Counted from the first letter of the stretch, positions 1-7,417 are shown. The stretch: 10,582 nucleotides of DNA from Acidobacteriota bacterium (GCA_018268875.1 JAFDVT010000405.1:1-10582), one strand, 5' to 3'. Notes: generated by a model not told the origin, from the sequence alone. A program made the numbers and translations.

Positions 1-126
1 CCCGCCGAAATGCATATTTATGAACGTGGCCGGCACGGCCTGGGACTCGCGCAAATGGACGCCGCGGCGGGAACCTGGCCATCCAGACTGGCCGATTGGC
101 TCCGCACCCGCGGCCTCCTGCGTTAG
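1..126 (+). CDS. C-terminal fragment of an alpha/beta-hydrolase (esterase/dienelactone-hydrolase-like)
   Basis: Frame 1 is open from the window edge to a TAG at 124-126 and gives the last 41 residues of a protein. The segment HIYERGRHGLGL followed by TWPSRLADWLRTRGLL resembles the C-terminus of alpha/beta-hydrolase esterases (acetyl-xylan-esterase/BD-FAE type). In that family the His of a G-x-HG motif is the catalytic triad histidine and a final W...WL helix ends the fold; here that His would be the one in RHG. The nucleophile serine and the acid lie outside the window, so activity and substrate cannot be judged. The gene converges on the minus-strand TolC-like gene and the two stop codons share bases in TTAG at 123-126. 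An unrelated hydrolase of the same fold is possible. Confidence 0.6.
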   Translation, partial: PAEMHIYERGRHGLGLAQMDAAAGTWPSRLADWLRTRGLLR

Positions 127-1985
127 CGAACGCTGGCGATCGAGATGTTGTTGGCGGACAGCGTCCGGCCCAGCATCGTGTTGAGCAGGATGCGAGCCGC
201 CATGTAGGAAGCCTTGGCGGATACCTCGGCAGACTGCGCGTTACCCAGATCGCGACGCATCTGAATCACATCGTAAGGCCGCGAGGCGCCAAAGTCGTAC
301 TTGCGCTGCTCGGCCTTCACCAACGCATCCTGGAGCTTCGCGTTCTGCACCGCGTATTCATGGCGTACACGCGCCTGCCGCAGTCCAGCGACAGCACTGG
401 CGATGTCCACTTCAATCTGGCTCAGGCGCTTGGCCTGGCTCAGTTCGCTCTGGCGCAAAGACAGCGTATCAACCGTGTAATCGGCCTGGGCCTGGCGGTT
501 GTTCACGATGGCGTTGAAGAACGTGCCGATGCGCCGTGTCTGGAAGTCCAGCCCGAACACCTGCCCAAGCGCCGTACCGGTGCCACCGACGAACTTGGGG
601 TCAGGCGTCGCGAGGTTCGCGGCCACGCGCGGGTTACCCGCGAGGCCAGCCTGGTTGATGCTGCCGAACACCTGGAGCGAAGGCAACAGCGCGCTCTTGG
701 TGCCCAATGAGGATTCTTCCGCATTCGTCAACGACTGCTGCGCCGACATCACTTCCACGCGCTTGGCCTGCGCTTCCTTCACCAGTTCGGCAATCGGCGG
801 CAAGTCGTCCTTGTCGGGAATCGTCACCGGATCGACGGGCTGAATTCGCGCCGCCAGCAACGCCTTGTCGGCGAGTCCGTTGCGGCTGATCAGATTCTTC
901 AACCGCAGTTCCTGCTGCTCGATCGTCGTCTGCGCCGTCACCACCGCCAGGTCGCTGTTGATCGAATCGTTCTCCGCCGTGATCAACTCGGGAGGCGCGG
1001 CGGCGCCCAGTTCCACTTGCCGCTTTACGTTGTTGAAGAACAGCTTTGCCGTATCGGCGGCGTTGGTCTTCGCGCGCAGATCCTCGTGCGAGGCGGCCAG
1101 GTTGTAGTAAAGCTCCAGCGTTTGGTTCACGATGTTCAGCACCGTGGTTTCAAACGTCAGGTCGGAAATGCGGCGGTTCACCTTGGCGATCGTGATGTTG
1201 CGCGCGTTCACCCGGCGCCCGAAGCCGCTCAACAGCGAATGCGAGGCCGTAAACTGCAGGTTCGGCGCAACGGTCGGATTCAGAAGGTTGGTCGGCGCGT
1301 TTTCGTTCAAATAGTTCTGCGAAAAACGCAACGTCACGGACCCGCCGGTAATGAACCCTTGCTGCAACTGTCCCGTATTGGTTCGTGTGTTCGAAATCAG
1401 CACGCTCGTCGCCGACTGCGTGGTGTTGGCCTGCGGCGTCGAGATATGGCTGAACGTGGTGGTTTCCTGAAAAGCCGGATCCAGGTTCTGCGTCACCGTA
1501 CCGACCTGCGTAATCGTCGCGTTGCTGGTATTGTTCGAATTTTGCGCGTTGCCGGTACCCGCGACACCCGCCGCGTTCTGGCTACCCGTGACGCCCTGGC
1601 CGGCGGCTACCGAACCGGCTTGCGAGGCGGCGCTCGGCACACCCGGAAGCGCGCCACCGGCTTCGGCGCGAGTAATGCGCCAGTCGGACACAATCGGCCC
1701 GTACCGCGCAATCTCGATGTCCATGTTGTTTTCGAGCGCCAGCAACACCGCGTCCTGCGCCGTCAGATACAGGGTGCCGCCGCGGATCAGGTCCGCCAAC
1801 CTCTTCGAATTCCCCAGCCGCAGATCGGGCAGTTCCACCGGACGGTAGGGCCTCGTGAAGATCGAACCGATCGGGCGAATTGGCGCGATCGAGTTGGAGT
1901 TCATCACCGGCTGCAATTGTTGCGCCGCGAGGCTCGCCACCAGCACCGGCGACAGACCGAGACGTAATATCTGGTGAACGCGCAT
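123..1985 (-). CDS. TolC-family outer-membrane protein, second gene of a tandem pair (620 aa)
   Basis: Predicted outer-membrane channel of the TolC family, which forms trimeric exit ducts for efflux pumps or type I secretion. Residues 1-20 look like a signal peptide (basic start, hydrophobic LGLSPVLVASLA, cleavage near A-AQQ). A motif LYLTAQDAVLLALENNMDIEI at about 72-92 matches the usual first TolC helix. Family-typical repeat-end motifs follow: RQVELGAAAPPELITAEND near 322-340 and RKYDFGASRPYDVIQMRRDL near the C-terminus. The protein is longer than E. coli TolC (about 490 aa); much of the excess is a Gly/Ala/Ser/Thr/Asn-rich stretch at about 110-210. It starts 5 nt after the stop of its upstream paralogue, so the pair is very probably one operon; AAAGG just before the ATG is a closely spaced ribosome site. 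No adaptor or inner-membrane pump gene lies in the window, so the partner is unknown. Confidence 0.85.
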   Translation of the reverse strand: MRVHQILRLGLSPVLVASLAAQQLQPVMNSNSIAPIRPIGSIFTRPYRPVELPDLRLGNSKRLADLIRGGTLYLTAQDAVLLALENNMDIEIARYGPIVSDWRITRAEAGGALPGVPSAASQAGSVAAGQGVTGSQNAAGVAGTGNAQNSNNTSNATITQVGTVTQNLDPAFQETTTFSHISTPQANTTQSATSVLISNTRTNTGQLQQGFITGGSVTLRFSQNYLNENAPTNLLNPTVAPNLQFTASHSLLSGFGRRVNARNITIAKVNRRISDLTFETTVLNIVNQTLELYYNLAASHEDLRAKTNAADTAKLFFNNVKRQVELGAAAPPELITAENDSINSDLAVVTAQTTIEQQELRLKNLISRNGLADKALLAARIQPVDPVTIPDKDDLPPIAELVKEAQAKRVEVMSAQQSLTNAEESSLGTKSALLPSLQVFGSINQAGLAGNPRVAANLATPDPKFVGGTGTALGQVFGLDFQTRRIGTFFNAIVNNRQAQADYTVDTLSLRQSELSQAKRLSQIEVDIASAVAGLRQARVRHEYAVQNAKLQDALVKAEQRKYDFGASRPYDVIQMRRDLGNAQSAEVSAKASYMAARILLNTMLGRTLSANNISIASVR

Positions 1986-1990
1986 GGCCT

Positions 1991-3952
1991 TTACCGGTTG
2001 CCCCCGTCAATCGTCACAGGCGCCGCCGGCGGATTCACCGGGATTTCCGATGCCTTGGCGACATGGCCGTCGAGCGCTTCCGCGATCGAGACATTGTATG
2101 TGTCGAGCGTTACGCCCAGCGCCTGCTCGAACGAAATACGCGCATGCGTGTAATTCGCCATCGCCTGCGTTTCGGTACTGCGCGCGTTGGCAAGATCCCG
2201 CTGATCCTGCACCACCTGGAACGGCGTGGCCGCGCCCAACTCGTACTTCCGGCGATCGGCCGCAAGCGTCTGTTCCTGCAGCACACGGCTCTTGGTGGCC
2301 GCTTCATACCGCGCCCGCGCCTGCCGCAGACCGATCAGCGCGTTGTGAATGTCCAAACGAATCTGGCTCTCGTTGCGCTTCAGGTCCAGTTCGTTCTGGC
2401 GCAATTCCAGCATGCTCGTCGCATAGTCCGACTGCGCCGCGCGGTTGCGAATCGGCACGTTCACCGAAAAACCCGCCGAATAGTTCGGATAGTTCCGGCG
2501 GAAGACCTGCGCCAGCAGGTTTCCGTATCCGCCCGCCAGGTACAAAAGACCTGGATTGTTCAACCCGGCCGCGCCGATATCGCCCGCCAGGCCATTGTTG
2601 GTTGCGCCCGCAAACGCCTGGAGCGTCGGCCGCAAACCGCTGCGAATCCCCTTCAGATTGATCTCGTTGCTCTGCAGATTGATCCGCGCCTGCTCCACTT
2701 CGACACGCTTTGACAGCGCCTCACCCACCAGATCCTCCACCGGGCGAACTTCCTCGGTGGCCGGCATCGTGAACTTGTCGAGCGGAATGATGTGCACATT
2801 GGTGAGTCCCGCGGCTGCGACGCCATTGCGAACCAGCGTATTCTTCAGCACCATTTCCTGCTGCAGATAGTTGGTTTCGGCGATCACCAGATCCTGCTGG
2901 CTGGCGTACAACTGGCTTTCTCCGCGCGTCACTTCAATCTCGGCAACCGAACCCAGGTCCACGCGGCGCTTGGTTTCGTCCACCAACTGCCGGGCCGTCG
3001 CGACGCCCGCGCGCCGCGCATTCACATCTTCGGCAAACGCCACCAGATCCCAGTACAGGTTCAGCACGGCGGTGATCGTCGTAATCAACTGCCGCTTGAA
3101 CTGCAATTCGCTGATCTTGACGTTGTTGTTCTGGACTTTGATATTGCGCGTGTTCACCGTCCGGCCAAAGCCCTGCAACAGGTTCTGCGTGACATTCAAC
3201 GTCAGCGCGCCATTGGTGTACGGGTTCAACGCGAAGAACTGGGAATTCGTCTTGATCCGCTGGCTTTGAAACTGCAAATTGGCCGTCATGCCAAAGTTGA
3301 AGTTCTGGGCGTACGCCGTGCTGAAGCTCCGCGTATCCTGCACCAGCGCCGTCGTACCCGTCAGCACCGTATTCGACTGCGGCGTCGTCGTATGCGCAAA
3401 ATTCATGCTTCCCGAGACGACCGGATCGAACGACTGAATCACCGGACCCAACTGCGTCACGATGCCACCGCCCGAACCTACGCCAGCCGTACCCAGGCTC
3501 AGCGTCGAAGCTGCCGTACTCACGCCTTGCAGGCTCACGCTTTGGGGCCCCGTCGCCACGCCCAACCCCGCGCTACGCAACGCGCCGCCGGCCTTGGCGC
3601 GCCGCAGGATCTCGCGGGCAAGCAGCGGTCCGTAGCGCTGGATTTCGATATCGATATTGTTTTCCACCGTCAACGCCACCACATCGGCCGCTGACAGATA
3701 GAGGTTGCCCGCCCGCATGAGGCTATCCAGGCGGCTCGTGTTGTTCAACCGGATCGGCGCCACTTTGCGCGCACGATAGGGCCGCGTAAACCAATCGAAC
3801 TTATCGGCTGCGCCGTTCGTCAGCCGTGGCGCGGGGTCCACCTGTAGAACCGCCGATTGCGGCGTTTGCGCCATCGCAAGGGACAGGGTCAGGCAAAAAG
3901 CGGTGAAGGCGCGGAAGGGTGCGCGGGTCAGACAAGTAGTCGTGCGAGGCAT
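1991..3952 (-). CDS. TolC-family outer-membrane protein, first gene of a tandem pair (653 aa)
   Basis: Paralogue of the adjacent 620-aa protein and likewise a predicted outer-membrane efflux or secretion duct. The frame is open up to an ATG at 4228, but the ATG at 3952 is preferred because it places a classical signal peptide at the N-terminus (R-rich start, AFCLTLSLAMA, cleavage near AMA-QT). The longer version would bury that peptide about 90 residues inside. No good Shine-Dalgarno is visible before 3952. Shared with the paralogue are RPYR near the mature N-terminus, LYLSAADVVALTVENNIDIEI, RYGP, RAKAGGAL, a Gly/Thr/Ser-rich insert, LLQGFGRTVNTRNI and the C-terminal RKYELGAATPFQVVQDQRDL. A C-terminal tail of about 25 residues after the last conserved helix is extra. 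The two genes probably arose by duplication. Whether they form mixed trimers or serve different pumps cannot be told. Confidence 0.83.
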   Translation of the reverse strand: MPRTTTCLTRAPFRAFTAFCLTLSLAMAQTPQSAVLQVDPAPRLTNGAADKFDWFTRPYRARKVAPIRLNNTSRLDSLMRAGNLYLSAADVVALTVENNIDIEIQRYGPLLAREILRRAKAGGALRSAGLGVATGPQSVSLQGVSTAASTLSLGTAGVGSGGGIVTQLGPVIQSFDPVVSGSMNFAHTTTPQSNTVLTGTTALVQDTRSFSTAYAQNFNFGMTANLQFQSQRIKTNSQFFALNPYTNGALTLNVTQNLLQGFGRTVNTRNIKVQNNNVKISELQFKRQLITTITAVLNLYWDLVAFAEDVNARRAGVATARQLVDETKRRVDLGSVAEIEVTRGESQLYASQQDLVIAETNYLQQEMVLKNTLVRNGVAAAGLTNVHIIPLDKFTMPATEEVRPVEDLVGEALSKRVEVEQARINLQSNEINLKGIRSGLRPTLQAFAGATNNGLAGDIGAAGLNNPGLLYLAGGYGNLLAQVFRRNYPNYSAGFSVNVPIRNRAAQSDYATSMLELRQNELDLKRNESQIRLDIHNALIGLRQARARYEAATKSRVLQEQTLAADRRKYELGAATPFQVVQDQRDLANARSTETQAMANYTHARISFEQALGVTLDTYNVSIAEALDGHVAKASEIPVNPPAAPVTIDGGNR

Positions 3953-4190
3953 TATGGAACTGGCCGTTTCGTTGGGATCGGTCGCATTCGTGGTGCTATT
4001 TCCGTGCGTTATATCCCCACCTCCGGCGACTCTAAGTACCGAGAGACGTAATGCGAGGGAGATTTGTTCAACCAAAATAACATCATCCCCGGCCAGCACC
4101 CGGCGCGGGAATGTGAACTTTGTAAAGCTGTCGCGCAATTTGCGGGGCGTTCGCGATTTGGCCCAGCGCATGCAAGTAGAACTGGCGACG
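3953..4190. promoter_or_regulatory. Divergent intergenic region between the tolC pair and fliW
   Basis: A 238-nt region that must hold the promoters of both the leftward TolC pair and the rightward fliW gene. For the minus strand, TATAAC (plus positions 4013-4008) is a passable -10, but the hexamer 17 nt upstream (CTTAGA) is a poor -35. For fliW no convincing sigma-70, sigma-28 or sigma-54 site was found. TAAAGCTG at 4123-4130 resembles a sigma-28 -35 box, but no CCGAT-type -10 follows at 11 nt. Reading frames through the region exist on both strands but look like chance extensions of the flanking genes. Confidence 0.4.
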
Positions 4191-4667
4191 ATGATGGCAT
4201 TCGAAACAGAATCGAGGCAGTTTGGCACGGTTCAATATCGGGAAAACGAAACGGTGGAGTTTCCCATGGGGTTGCCCGCGTTTGAAAACGAACGGCGGTT
4301 CGTGCTGATTGAACGAAGTGCAACCAAACCCATTGTGTTTCTACAGAGTTTAAACGCCCCGGACCTGTGTTTCGTTACCCTTCCCCTGCTTGTGGTGGAT
4401 CCGGCTTACCAGTTGGCGGTCACCGCGGAGGATCTGGCGGCGATCGGCCTGGGAGATCTGAAAGGGCAGCAGCCGGTGGTCGGGCGCCAGGTACAGGCCT
4501 ATACCATCATGGCGATGACGGAATCTGGTCCCGCTGCCAATTTATTGGCGCCCATCATTGTCAATATTTCGCCATGGCGCGACGGCCGGGCCGCGCTCGG
4601 CATCCAGGCGGTGCGCTACGACAACCGCTACGCGCACGACCAGTTGCTTGTGGGGACGTCATGCTAG
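4191..4667 (+). CDS. fliW: Flagellar assembly factor FliW (CsrA antagonist)
   Basis: FliW is a small cytoplasmic protein that binds either flagellin or CsrA, so that free flagellin releases CsrA to stop flagellin translation. The product (158 aa, the usual FliW length) has the family pattern: FGTVQYRENETVEFPMGLPAF at residues 10-30, RRFVLIE near 35-41, LQSLNAPDLCFVTLPLLVVDP near 51-71 and the conserved ANLLAPIIVN near 117-126. Start choice is uncertain: ATGs at 4170, 4191 and 4194 are in frame and none has a strong Shine-Dalgarno. The 4191/4194 pair puts FG near residue 10, as in homologues. The longer upstream open frame (to 3903) has no FliW-like sequence. The gene overlaps csrA by 7 nt (ATGCTAG), which implies translational coupling of antagonist and target. 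Confidence 0.93.
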   Translation: MMAFETESRQFGTVQYRENETVEFPMGLPAFENERRFVLIERSATKPIVFLQSLNAPDLCFVTLPLLVVDPAYQLAVTAEDLAAIGLGDLKGQQPVVGRQVQAYTIMAMTESGPAANLLAPIIVNISPWRDGRAALGIQAVRYDNRYAHDQLLVGTSC

Positions 4668-4918
4668 TCATCCGCCGGCGGCTCGGCGAAACGTTCCGCA
4701 TCGGCGACGATGTCGAGATTCAGATTCTGGACTTTGGCGGGGGGCAAGTCAAGATCGGAATCAAGGCGCCGCTGTCGGTCCCGGTACTGCGCGAGGAGGT
4801 ATTCCTGGCCGGCCGGCAAAACAAACTAGCCGCCGCACAGGCTGTCGGAAACGGCCTCGCGGACACGCTCGTACAGAGGCTGCAAGAAATCTCACAAAAA
4901 TCTTCAAGCTCGAAATAG
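4661..4918 (+). CDS. csrA: Carbon storage / translational regulator CsrA
   Basis: CsrA is a homodimeric RNA-binding protein that recognises GGA in hairpin loops, usually over ribosome sites. The 85-aa product aligns without gaps over residues 1-46 with the E. coli protein as remembered: MLVIRRRLGE, IGDDVEIQIL, VKIGIKAP and VLREEVFL. Residues corresponding to the RNA-contacting region are present, including R6 and R44. After about residue 55 there is a C-terminal extension (AAAQ...QEISQKSSSSK) that makes it longer than E. coli CsrA (61 aa). The ATG lies inside the end of fliW and is preceded by GGGGA at 4652-4656 with a 4-nt spacer. Its position between fliW and flagellin indicates that flagellin mRNA is the likely main target. 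The last codons contain the -35 half of the predicted flagellin promoter. Confidence 0.96.
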   Translation: MLVIRRRLGETFRIGDDVEIQILDFGGGQVKIGIKAPLSVPVLREEVFLAGRQNKLAAAQAVGNGLADTLVQRLQEISQKSSSSK

Positions 4919-4930
4919 CCGCACCGATAT
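4904..4930 (+). promoter_or_regulatory. Predicted sigma-28 (FliA) promoter of the flagellin gene
   Basis: TCAAGCTC (4904-4911), exactly 11 nt, then ACCGATAT (4923-4930). Against the enterobacterial sigma-28 consensus TAAAGTTT-N11-GCCGATAA this is 5/8 and 6/8 with ideal spacing and the CCGATA core intact. The -35 lies in the last codons of csrA and the -10 just after its stop. Initiation about 7 nt downstream would fall at about 4937, directly before the first leader hairpin. Sigma-28 control is usual for flagellins; the transcription start itself is inferred. Confidence 0.65.
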
Positions 4931-4937
4931 GGCCATT

Positions 4938-4958
4938 GTAAGTCGTGCTTCGGCTTAC
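4938..4958 (+). promoter_or_regulatory. First hairpin of the flagellin 5' leader
   Basis: Inverted repeat GTAAGTCG / CGGCTTAC with loop TGCTT: 8 bp including one G.U pair. It begins about where transcription from the predicted sigma-28 promoter would start and abuts the next hairpin with no gap. There is no GGA in the loop and no following T-run, so it is neither a CsrA site nor a normal terminator. A stabilising 5' stem on an abundant mRNA is a reasonable guess. Confidence 0.5.
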
Positions 4959-4978
4959 GCCGGGAAAGGATTCCTGGC
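4959..4978 (+). promoter_or_regulatory. Predicted CsrA-binding hairpin 1 in the flagellin leader
   Basis: An 8-bp stem (GCCGGGAA with TTCCTGGC, one G.U pair) closes a tetraloop AGGA at 4967-4970. A GGA displayed in a small hairpin loop is the known preferred CsrA target, and the local AAGGAT fits the ARGGAU core of the published SELEX consensus. It lies 36 nt upstream of the second GGA, a distance that one CsrA dimer could plausibly bridge. Binding is inferred from structure and context. Confidence 0.7.
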
Positions 4979-4995
4979 AATTCACTAGACAGTTT

Positions 4996-5014
4996 CAATT
5001 CAAGGAGAGAATTG
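4996..5014 (+). promoter_or_regulatory. Predicted CsrA-binding hairpin 2 presenting the flagellin ribosome-binding site
   Basis: CAATTC and GAATTG form a perfect 6-bp stem around the loop AAGGAGA (5002-5008), which is the flagellin Shine-Dalgarno. The 3' arm ends on the G of the GTG start at 5014. CAAGGAG matches 6 of 7 bases of the CARGGAU core. CsrA bound here would directly block ribosome loading, as described for the second site of the B. subtilis hag leader. The strong Shine-Dalgarno, 6 nt before GTG, also fixes the flagellin start. Confidence 0.72.
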
Positions 5015-7404
5015 TGGCCTTCCAAATTAATACGAACATCCCCTCGCTGCAGGCGCAGGAATACCTACGGACCAACAGCGACTTTCAGAGCAAGACGATC
5101 AACCGCGTAACCTCGGGTCTGCGCATCGTTTCCTCCGGTGACGACGCAGCCGGGCTTGCCATCGCCAACGGCTTCCGGTCGGATCTGGCGGTTCTGACGC
5201 AGGGCGTTCGCAACGCCAACGACGGCATCAGCACGTTGCAGATTGCCGACGGTGGTATCAACAACATCTCGAAGCTGCTGGATCGTGCGCGTTCGCTCGC
5301 CACCCAGTCGGCCTCCGGCACATTCTCCGGCGACCGTTCTGTGCTGAATAGCGAATTTCAGAGCGTTATCTCGGAAATCGACCGTCAGGCGCAGTCCATT
5401 GGCCTTGATGCCAATGGCACGTTTGCCAAGAATCTGAGCGTCTTTATCGGCGGCGGCCGCGCCAACAACGGCATCACCTCCACCGCCAACGGCAGCGTTG
5501 GCGTGGATCTGTCCCGTTCGCTGGTGGACGCCAAGAACCTCGGGCTGCGTGGCGTGCAGTCGGTCGGCACGGCGAACACCGACATCGGCGCCGGTTCCGC
5601 TTCCACCTCGGTCCAGCAGATTCTGGCCAACACCACCAACACCAACTCTCTCGTTCAGCAGGGCTACACTGACTTCTATGTCAGCGGACCCGGATTCGCG
5701 GGCGCCGACAAGGTCAAGATCTCGGTCAACCTGTCGGGCGTCACCGACACCGGCACGCTGGTGGAAGCGGTCAACGCGGCCATCGAAGCGGCGGGTACGT
5801 CCGGCACGCAGGCGGCGACGGCCTTCAAGAACGCCAACATCCAGGCCACCATCAACACCGACGCCGCCGGCAAGAAGCAGTTGTCGTTCACGTCCTCCAA
5901 CACCTCCTTCCAGGTGCAGGCGGGCGATCGTACGTCCAACGCTTTGCTCGGCAACTTCAGCACGGGCTCCACAGGTAAGGATCTGGCGCAGACGGTAACG
6001 GCCGGCGCGGTCACCACGGCCGGAACCGGCACCACGGCGCAGAACATCATCGTCCGTATTCAGGGCGGCGGCCTGGCTTCCCCGGTCGACCTGCAGGTAG
6101 ACGCCGGCGCCACCACCGCCCAGGCGCTCACCACGCTGTCGAGCCTCATCTCCAACAACGCGGCTCTGCAGGCTGCCGGTATTTCGGCAAACGGCCTGAG
6201 CGCGGTCGGCGGCACCATCACCTTCAACTCCGCTCGCGGGGAAGCTCTGAACGTGTCGGCCCTCGGCGACGAGCAGAACCGCCTCGGTCTTGGCAGCTAC
6301 CTCAACGCCACCAACAGCGGCATCGCCTTCGAGTACACCTCGATCACCGCTGCCACGGCGTTTGCGGCGGCCACCAAGACGAACACCTTCGACCTCTCGA
6401 TCGGCGGCGGCACCAACCAGACGTTCAGCGTCTCCGTGCTTGCGGCTGACACGATCGTCTCGGCTACCCAGAAAGTCAACGACGCGCTGGCCAACAACAC
6501 GGCGGCTCGCGCGGCGGGCATCTACGCCACCAACGACGGCACCAGCATCACCATCCAGTCCTCCAACGGAACGGCATTCCGCCTCAACGCCACCACGGCC
6601 ACGGGCGCGGAAGCGTTGGGCTTTGGCGAAGCTGGCGCGGCGGCTGGCGCCAGCTTCGCATCCGTGGCGGCTGACGCGACCAACGTTGTGTACTTCAACA
6701 ATGGCGGCGGCAGCGCGGTGAGCACCTCGTTTATCTTTAACCCGATCGTCAACGGCCAGGACAGCCAGACTGTCACGCTGTCGGCGGTGGACGCCGCTGG
6801 TGCGACCCAGTCGCTGGCGGTCAAGTTGGAGAACAACGGCACCACGCGCAACGCCCGCACGATCGACGAAGCCATCGCCACCATCAACAACAAACTGCAG
6901 CAGACCAACAACGACACTCTGAACAAGATCGTGGCCGTCAAGGACTACGACGGGACCAATTACAAGATCCGGTTCCAGAGCACGTTGACGGACTTCAACG
7001 TGTCGGTTGGCGCGGCGGGTACGGGCTCGGCGGCGGGTCTGGGCACGGCTGTCCAACAGGGCATCGTGTACAGCGCCGAAGCGGTGTCCGGTGGTTCGAC
7101 GGCCGATATCTCGACCGCCGATCTTGCCGCGGCGGCCGTACTGTCGCTCTCGGACGCGGTCGCCACTCTGGGCCGCGCGCAAGCCGTCGTCGGCCGTGGC
7201 CAGAACCAGCTCAACTATGCCGTGAACCTCGCGCAGTCGCAGCTTTCCAACGTTGCGGCCGCCGAATCGCGCATCCGCGACGCCGATCTGGCTTCCGAAG
7301 CGGCCAACCTGTCGAAAGCGCAGATCCTGTTGCAGGCCGGCGTCGCCGCCCTTGCCCAGGCCAACTCCGCTCCGCAGGCCGTTCTCACCCTGCTTCGTGG
7401 TTAA
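5014..7404 (+). CDS. fliC: Flagellin with an expanded variable domain (796 aa)
   Basis: Structural subunit of the flagellar filament, exported by the flagellar type III system. The N-terminal D0/D1 region (about 1-145) is canonical: INTNIPSLQAQEYL, RVTSGLRIVSSGDDAAGLAIA, NANDGISTLQIADG, LLDRARSLATQSA. The C-terminal D1/D0 region (about 703-796) is equally typical: NQLNYAVNLAQSQLSNVAAAESRIRDADLASEAANLSKAQIL and a final VLTLLRG. Between them lie about 550 residues rich in Ala, Thr, Asn, Ser and Gly. These are built from FlgIN-like repeats, making the protein far larger than many flagellins (about 275-500 aa). No Cys, His or Trp is present and the only Met is the initiator. The GTG start at 5014 is chosen for its strong AAGGAG site and MAFQINTN start; the in-frame ATG at 4945 lies inside the leader hairpins. 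Serine/threonine/asparagine richness would suit surface glycosylation. Confidence 0.97.
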   Translation: MAFQINTNIPSLQAQEYLRTNSDFQSKTINRVTSGLRIVSSGDDAAGLAIANGFRSDLAVLTQGVRNANDGISTLQIADGGINNISKLLDRARSLATQSASGTFSGDRSVLNSEFQSVISEIDRQAQSIGLDANGTFAKNLSVFIGGGRANNGITSTANGSVGVDLSRSLVDAKNLGLRGVQSVGTANTDIGAGSASTSVQQILANTTNTNSLVQQGYTDFYVSGPGFAGADKVKISVNLSGVTDTGTLVEAVNAAIEAAGTSGTQAATAFKNANIQATINTDAAGKKQLSFTSSNTSFQVQAGDRTSNALLGNFSTGSTGKDLAQTVTAGAVTTAGTGTTAQNIIVRIQGGGLASPVDLQVDAGATTAQALTTLSSLISNNAALQAAGISANGLSAVGGTITFNSARGEALNVSALGDEQNRLGLGSYLNATNSGIAFEYTSITAATAFAAATKTNTFDLSIGGGTNQTFSVSVLAADTIVSATQKVNDALANNTAARAAGIYATNDGTSITIQSSNGTAFRLNATTATGAEALGFGEAGAAAGASFASVAADATNVVYFNNGGGSAVSTSFIFNPIVNGQDSQTVTLSAVDAAGATQSLAVKLENNGTTRNARTIDEAIATINNKLQQTNNDTLNKIVAVKDYDGTNYKIRFQSTLTDFNVSVGAAGTGSAAGLGTAVQQGIVYSAEAVSGGSTADISTADLAAAAVLSLSDAVATLGRAQAVVGRGQNQLNYAVNLAQSQLSNVAAAESRIRDADLASEAANLSKAQILLQAGVAALAQANSAPQAVLTLLRG
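5662..7062 (+). repeat. Four degenerate FlgIN-like modules within the flagellin variable domain
   Basis: Four segments follow one plan: a beta strand, a Thr/Ala-rich turn, an amphipathic helix with N/A repeats, a beta hairpin, then a GLG/GFG-like end. Approximate flagellin residues are 217-317 (ends LLGNFSTG), 345-430 (ends NRLGLGS), 457-540 (ends EALGFGEAG) and 572-683 (ends AAGLGT). Modules 2 and 3 are clearly related: LISNNAALQAAGISAN with ALANNTAARAAGIYAT, and TITFNSARGEALNVSA with SITIQSSNGTAFRLNA. The plan resembles the flagellin hook IN motif known from flagellins and hook-associated proteins. Module boundaries are by eye. Confidence 0.6.
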
Positions 7405-7417
7405 TCGACAACTCTGA

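Noticed and set aside
1017..1967. A 316-codon plus-strand frame opposite the second TolC gene
   Set aside because: Arg/His-rich translation typical of a shadow frame; the opposite strand encodes a well-supported TolC protein with a signal peptide.
4123..4149. Possible sigma-28 promoter for fliW (TAAAGCTG)
   Set aside because: The 8-mer 11 nt downstream is GCGGGGCG, nothing like GCCGATAA.
3953..4228. N-terminal extension of the first TolC gene to ATG 4228
   Set aside because: It would overlap fliW, bury the signal peptide and add about 90 residues without family resemblance.
4213..4229. TGGCAC resembling a sigma-54 -24 element
   Set aside because: The -12 half is absent (AATA instead of TTGC) and it lies inside fliW.
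4945..5013. Upstream ATG start for flagellin at 4945
   Set aside because: It lies inside the leader hairpins, lacks a ribosome site and adds 23 non-flagellin residues; GTG 5014 has a strong Shine-Dalgarno.
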